Below, piece after piece: positions 36,374 through 39,057 of a stretch of DNA of 39,057 bases (its first letter is position 1; the number at the start of each line of letters is the position of its first letter). Source of the DNA: Gammaproteobacteria bacterium (lineage in GTDB: Bacteria > Pseudomonadota > Gammaproteobacteria > Burkholderiales > Burkholderiaceae_D); the NCBI GenBank assembly GCA_903970185.1, contig CAJCIC010000068.1, forward strand, positions 1-39,057, in the 5' to 3' direction. Made by a program: the position numbers and the translations under genes. Under the pieces are notes generated by a model. It was not told where the DNA came from, did not search any database, and worked only from the letters and a program-made list of their open reading frames with translations.

Positions 36374-36867
36374 GCCTTTTGAGAAAAAGCGTGCTGGTTG
36401 CGATTTTGCAGGTGCTCCTCGTTGGCAGCATTGGCGCAAAGTTCTTGATTGATCGCGAACAATACCCAAGGGTCTGGATCCAGACCCGACCGTTTGACCC
36501 CTCGCTTCCGATCCGTGGGCGCTACGTCCAGCTTTCCGCAGTCGTCAATCTGTCTGACGGCAGCGCCCCCTTGAGCTTGGCCGGCGTGACGCGTGTGCGC
36601 CTTGCCGTTCACGACGGCAGCCTCGTCGCCATCGCCGATGAATCGGGTCAGCAGAGCGTTCGTTCTACGCGCTGTGGGGCAAATCCTTGCTGGGTTCTTG
36701 TCGAACCATTGACCTACTTCATTTCCGAACACGCCGCCGACCCGTCACGCCGAGCTGCAAATCGAGAACTTTGGGTTGAAGCATCCATCCCGCCCAATGG
36801 GCCGCCAAGGCCCATCCAGCTGGGCGAGATGGCCGAGGGGAAAATATCGCCTCTGAACCTCGACTAG
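36370..36867 (+). CDS. GDYXXLXY domain protein, partner of DUF2157
   Basis: 165 residues. An N-terminal hydrophobic helix (residues 7-25, LVAILQVLLVGSIGAKFL) anchors or exports it. The motif that names the family appears as PIRGRYVQLSAVV (around residues 48-60), that is GRYxxLxx instead of GDYxxLxY, so two of the signature positions differ. The rest is a small beta-rich domain with a possible disulfide in TRCGANPCW. Translation is coupled to DUF2157 through ATGA. Role unknown. Confidence 0.85.
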   Translation: MSLLRKSVLVAILQVLLVGSIGAKFLIDREQYPRVWIQTRPFDPSLPIRGRYVQLSAVVNLSDGSAPLSLAGVTRVRLAVHDGSLVAIADESGQQSVRSTRCGANPCWVLVEPLTYFISEHAADPSRRAANRELWVEASIPPNGPPRPIQLGEMAEGKISPLNLD

Positions 36868-37282
36868 AAAGAGGATAACGGGCCTTGAGTTATGCACCGG
36901 GGCTGCCCGCCACTGCGGATCGCTTCTGCGGATCGAACTGAGATTGGGCGTGATCGTGGCGCCCCAAATCTCATAAGTAACTGTTTTATGTGCATATATT
37001 TGTCTGAAAGATCTGTTCATCACCCTGATGCACAGTAACAAGGCTCCCCCTGGATCGCAATGGACGAAAATGGGGCAAAATGCCTAGAAAAGAGGCACTT
37101 CATGCGATGCCAGTGAAGTCGCTGAACGTCTCCCGACGTCTCGCTATTTTCCGATACAAAATATAGAAATCCTTGATCGCGCGAGAGCTGGCGCGGGTCT
37201 TAGATAATCCGGCAACTACTTGGACTCAAACTAGGACTTAGCTTCCGCCGCAGCACGCTGGCAAAATTAAAAAACAGTAGAA
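36868..37282. other. Intergenic/accessory stretch without a clear gene
   Basis: This 415-base stretch is more AT-rich in places than the core. It contains a tandem ctgcggatcg doublet near 36915-36940. On the minus strand a frame open from 37225 to 37100 has protein-like composition (VVAGLSKTRASSRAIKDFYI, then LYRKIARRRETFSDFTGIA and a stop) but no start codon. It could be the end of a degraded gene. No tRNA or attachment site was recognised. The change of texture marks the boundary between the core and the right-hand accessory block. Confidence 0.45.
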
Positions 37283-37761
37283 CTAAACGAAGAATTGCGA
37301 GGGATAAACATGCGCTGCAACATAGAGCGGATGCTTCGGCATACCTAGCTTCGTAACAGAAAGTGCATGTAGAAGCCCAGGGTAACGCCGCATTACGTGA
37401 GTTGACCGCCCCAATAACGTTCCCCCGTTACCCCACGCCGCAACGACCAAATCAGAACCTTCCACAGCGCGATGTAGCCACTTATCGTTCTCGTGACAAT
37501 CGGATCGACGGCGATCTTGAGCGCCGATGGGTCGGTGGAACGCAGCGAAAACAGGTTAACCATGAGGAGCCGGTTCCCGCCCCACCGCTTGGTGAAATCT
37601 ATGCAACGTCGAATCGTTCGATCGTCAGTGGTTTCGTCAGCCGTCGATGGATTTAACCCAATGAACGTCACGGTTTTCTCGGCACCGTCCCACTTGCGGT
37701 GTAAGAGGTACCGATAGGCTCGATCCTCTGAGAGTACCGCCGTTGGCCAACTCGCCGTCAT
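37283..37761 (-). pseudogene. DUF1643 protein, frameshifted
   Basis: The first frame starts at ATG 37761 (overlapping the upstream stop as ATGA) and reads MTASWPTAVLSEDRAYRYLL then the DUF1643 hallmark VTFIGLNPSTADETTDDRTI RRC, FTKRWGGNRLLMVNLFSLRS TDP, up to VDPIVT near 37493. There it leaves the family pattern and stops at 37393. The missing C-terminal half is in the next frame: ENDKWLHRAVEGSDLVVAAW, GNGGTLLGRSTHVMRRYPGL, and KLGMPKHPLYVAAHVYPSQF to a stop at 37283. Adding one base at about 37490-37495 restores a 159-residue protein of normal length. DUF1643 has no established function. Either a real one-base deletion or a sequencing error. Confidence 0.85.
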
Positions 37762-38756
37762 GGCTTTTCTGTCGACAGCAAATTGCCGGAGGTTGGCGCA
37801 GGACTTGTAGCCTTGGGGACCTTCTTCGGGACCCAAGGCTGCTTGAACTGGGGCGCCTGACCCCCAAGAGATGATGTGGTTGTGGTGGACGGGCCGGCGT
37901 TTTGCGGAGCCTTGAGGTTGGCTGCGTCTGGGACAGTCACCTGGACGGAAGTCTGCTTGACCTCTGGATCCTTGGCCTTAACCGCTGGTGTGCCAACCGC
38001 GGAGGACGGATCCGCCTTCTGACGAATTTCATAATTGGCAGCGTCTAGTGTTCTGGCAATTACAACTCCCGGCCAGCTCGGAAAAAGCGCGACGAACGCA
38101 ATCATAACCGCCAGTAGGGCAAAAATGGCCCCAGCGAGCCAGGCGCTTGCGCTGCTATTTGCCTCTACCTTAGCCATTAAATCGTTAACCCTCTCAAGTC
38201 TCTTTCGTAGCACCTGGGGAGAGAAGACTTGTGCGTTAATAAGCGCGTGTACGTAGTCCAGCGGAATCTGGCTCTTGCCCGTCTTGCCCTTATAAGTCCT
38301 GTCTGTCTCTTGATTCAGATCTGCATATATGATCAGAAAAATGGGTTCTTCTTTTCCGATAATTATCGCTGCGGGTCCCGCGTTATACACAGTGAATATC
38401 AAATGGCCGTCGAACCCGGGGTCGACGTGGAATCCGGATACGTTGATGAGTCCGCGAAACTTGTATTTCGCTCTCATCGAAATGAGGGCAATAGCACTTG
38501 CCGGTACAGTCACCTTCTCGTGTGTGACAAGCAGAGCAAATTGGCCCGGTGGTATGGTAAGTAGATTCCGCGGCGGCTCACGGAGCACCGTTACAAGTTC
38601 GCCAGCAGGCTCCGTGGCCTACTGCATATCTTGCGTAACGAAGGCCTGAACGCCTACACTTAAATGATAAGAAGCGCAGTCTATGCGTTGCGAGTTGTAT
38701 GGATCGATGAGCCCGGGAAGAAGCAGGGCGAGCTTCTCCCCACTCCAGAATGACAT
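37758..38756 (-). pseudogene. Membrane-anchored dCTP-deaminase-fold protein with in-frame amber codon
   Basis: The natural start appears to be ATG 38756: MSFWSGEKLALLLPGLIDPY then NSQRIDCASYHLSVGVQAFV TQDMQ. TAG (38621-38619) interrupts at codon 46, after which the same frame continues ATEPAGELVTVLREPPRNLL to a stop at 37758. Past the amber, the dCTP deaminase/dUTPase-like core is clear: IPPGQFALLVTHEKVTVPAS AIALISMRAKYKFRGL, then INVSGFHVDPGFDGHLIFTV YNAG. The catalytic Glu of Dcd (LEFYN) is Thr here (FTVYN). Next come a short amphipathic helix, one membrane helix (ASAWLAGAIFALLAVMIAFV) and a ~105-residue Pro/Ala/Thr-rich tail. GTG 38588 could restart translation and give 276 residues. No strong ribosome binding site precedes ATG 38756. 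The stop overlaps the DUF1643 start. Confidence 0.8.
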
Positions 38757-38892
38757 TTTCTATTGACCCAAAGTCACGTGTTTGACAAAAATGGATTTTC
38801 GCTCCACAGCCAAAAGGCGTGCGCGAAAATCTTCCTCAATCCCTGTCTGGGTTTGACTCAGGAGGGGAGCTATAACGGAATGTTGTGTATGA

Positions 38893-39057
38893 GGGGGAGT
38901 TGAATTCCTGGCGATCGAGGACGGCATGCGGGAATCGAAGCAGAGCTGGCGCGAAGTCCTACTGGCACTGAAGGGACGGGGCATGTGTGCACCCTGCATC
39001 GCCACCGGCGATGGTGCCTTGGGTTTCTGGTCCGCGATCGACGAGGTCTTTCCAGAG
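38893..39057 (+). pseudogene. IS256-family transposase fragment, running off the right edge
   Basis: The frame encodes EFLAIEDGMRESKQSWREVL, then LALKGRGMCAPCIATGDGAL and GFWSAIDEVFPE, to the window end. This is the central catalytic part of the IS256 (Mutator-type) transposase: the IEDGxRES block, the ATGDGALGFW block with the second catalytic Asp, and the start of the EVFPE-(RCW) region. The N-terminal part is missing; a stop at 38890 and unrelated sequence precede it, so the element is truncated at its 5' end. What lies beyond 39057 is unknown. Confidence 0.85.

Noticed and set aside
38766-38790. Possible promoter (TTGTCA...CAATAG) before the dCTP-deaminase-like gene
   Set aside because: The -10 is poor and would place the transcription start almost at the ATG; not supportable.

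Overview
The window reads as an origin-proximal stretch of a betaproteobacterial chromosome, most likely Burkholderiales. It is GC-rich and carries the chromosomal set mnmG-rsmG-parA-parB next to a complete atpIBEFHAGDC operon, followed by hemE, priA and rep. It also has a GTP-type PEP carboxykinase. The assignment rests on gene content, gene order and protein families read by eye; no database search was possible.

Layout. (1) 1-1.9 kb is accessory debris: the start of a probably secreted protein running off the left edge, a decayed AAA+ ATPase, the 3' end of an IS66-type transposase and a small conserved hypothetical gene. (2) 1.9-8.8 kb, all leftward: TonB-like lipoprotein, small membrane protein, hemE, priA, rep. 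DnaA-box-like sites lie between hemE and priA. (3) 8.85-15.95 kb: the ATP synthase operon, with a recognisable sigma70-type promoter in front of atpI and a strong intrinsic terminator after atpC. (4) 16.0-18.4 kb, rightward: an MshEN-domain protein that ends where a GspE/PilB ATPase core would begin, followed by a response regulator-diguanylate cyclase. Together they look like a local c-di-GMP maker and receptor. (5) 18.35-22.8 kb, leftward: mnmG-rsmG-parA-parB, with two parS-type palindromes, one inside mnmG and one in front of it. (6) 22.86-28.6 kb, leftward: a zinc alcohol dehydrogenase coupled to a full branched-chain-amino-acid-type ABC transporter. (7) 28.7-36.9 kb: pckG and a mixed set: 2-hydroxyacid dehydrogenase, MOSC protein, a patatin coupled to an unknown gene, a short one-domain asparaginase, an NTF2-like protein, and a DUF2157/GDYXXLXY membrane pair. 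(8) 36.9-39.06 kb is accessory again and more AT-rich in places. A two-gene operon (membrane-anchored dCTP-deaminase-fold protein plus DUF1643) is broken twice, by an in-frame amber codon and by a one-base frameshift, and sits beside an IS256-type transposase fragment.

Almost everything from 1.9 to 30.6 kb is transcribed leftward, so if these genes follow the leading strand the replication origin probably lies to the right of the window. The least ordinary items are the MshEN/GGDEF pair, the twice-damaged dCTP-deaminase-like/DUF1643 operon, the patatin/unknown pair, the DnaA-box-like sites upstream of priA, and the Walker A Lys-to-Arg change in LivF. I saw no CRISPR array, rRNA or tRNA gene.
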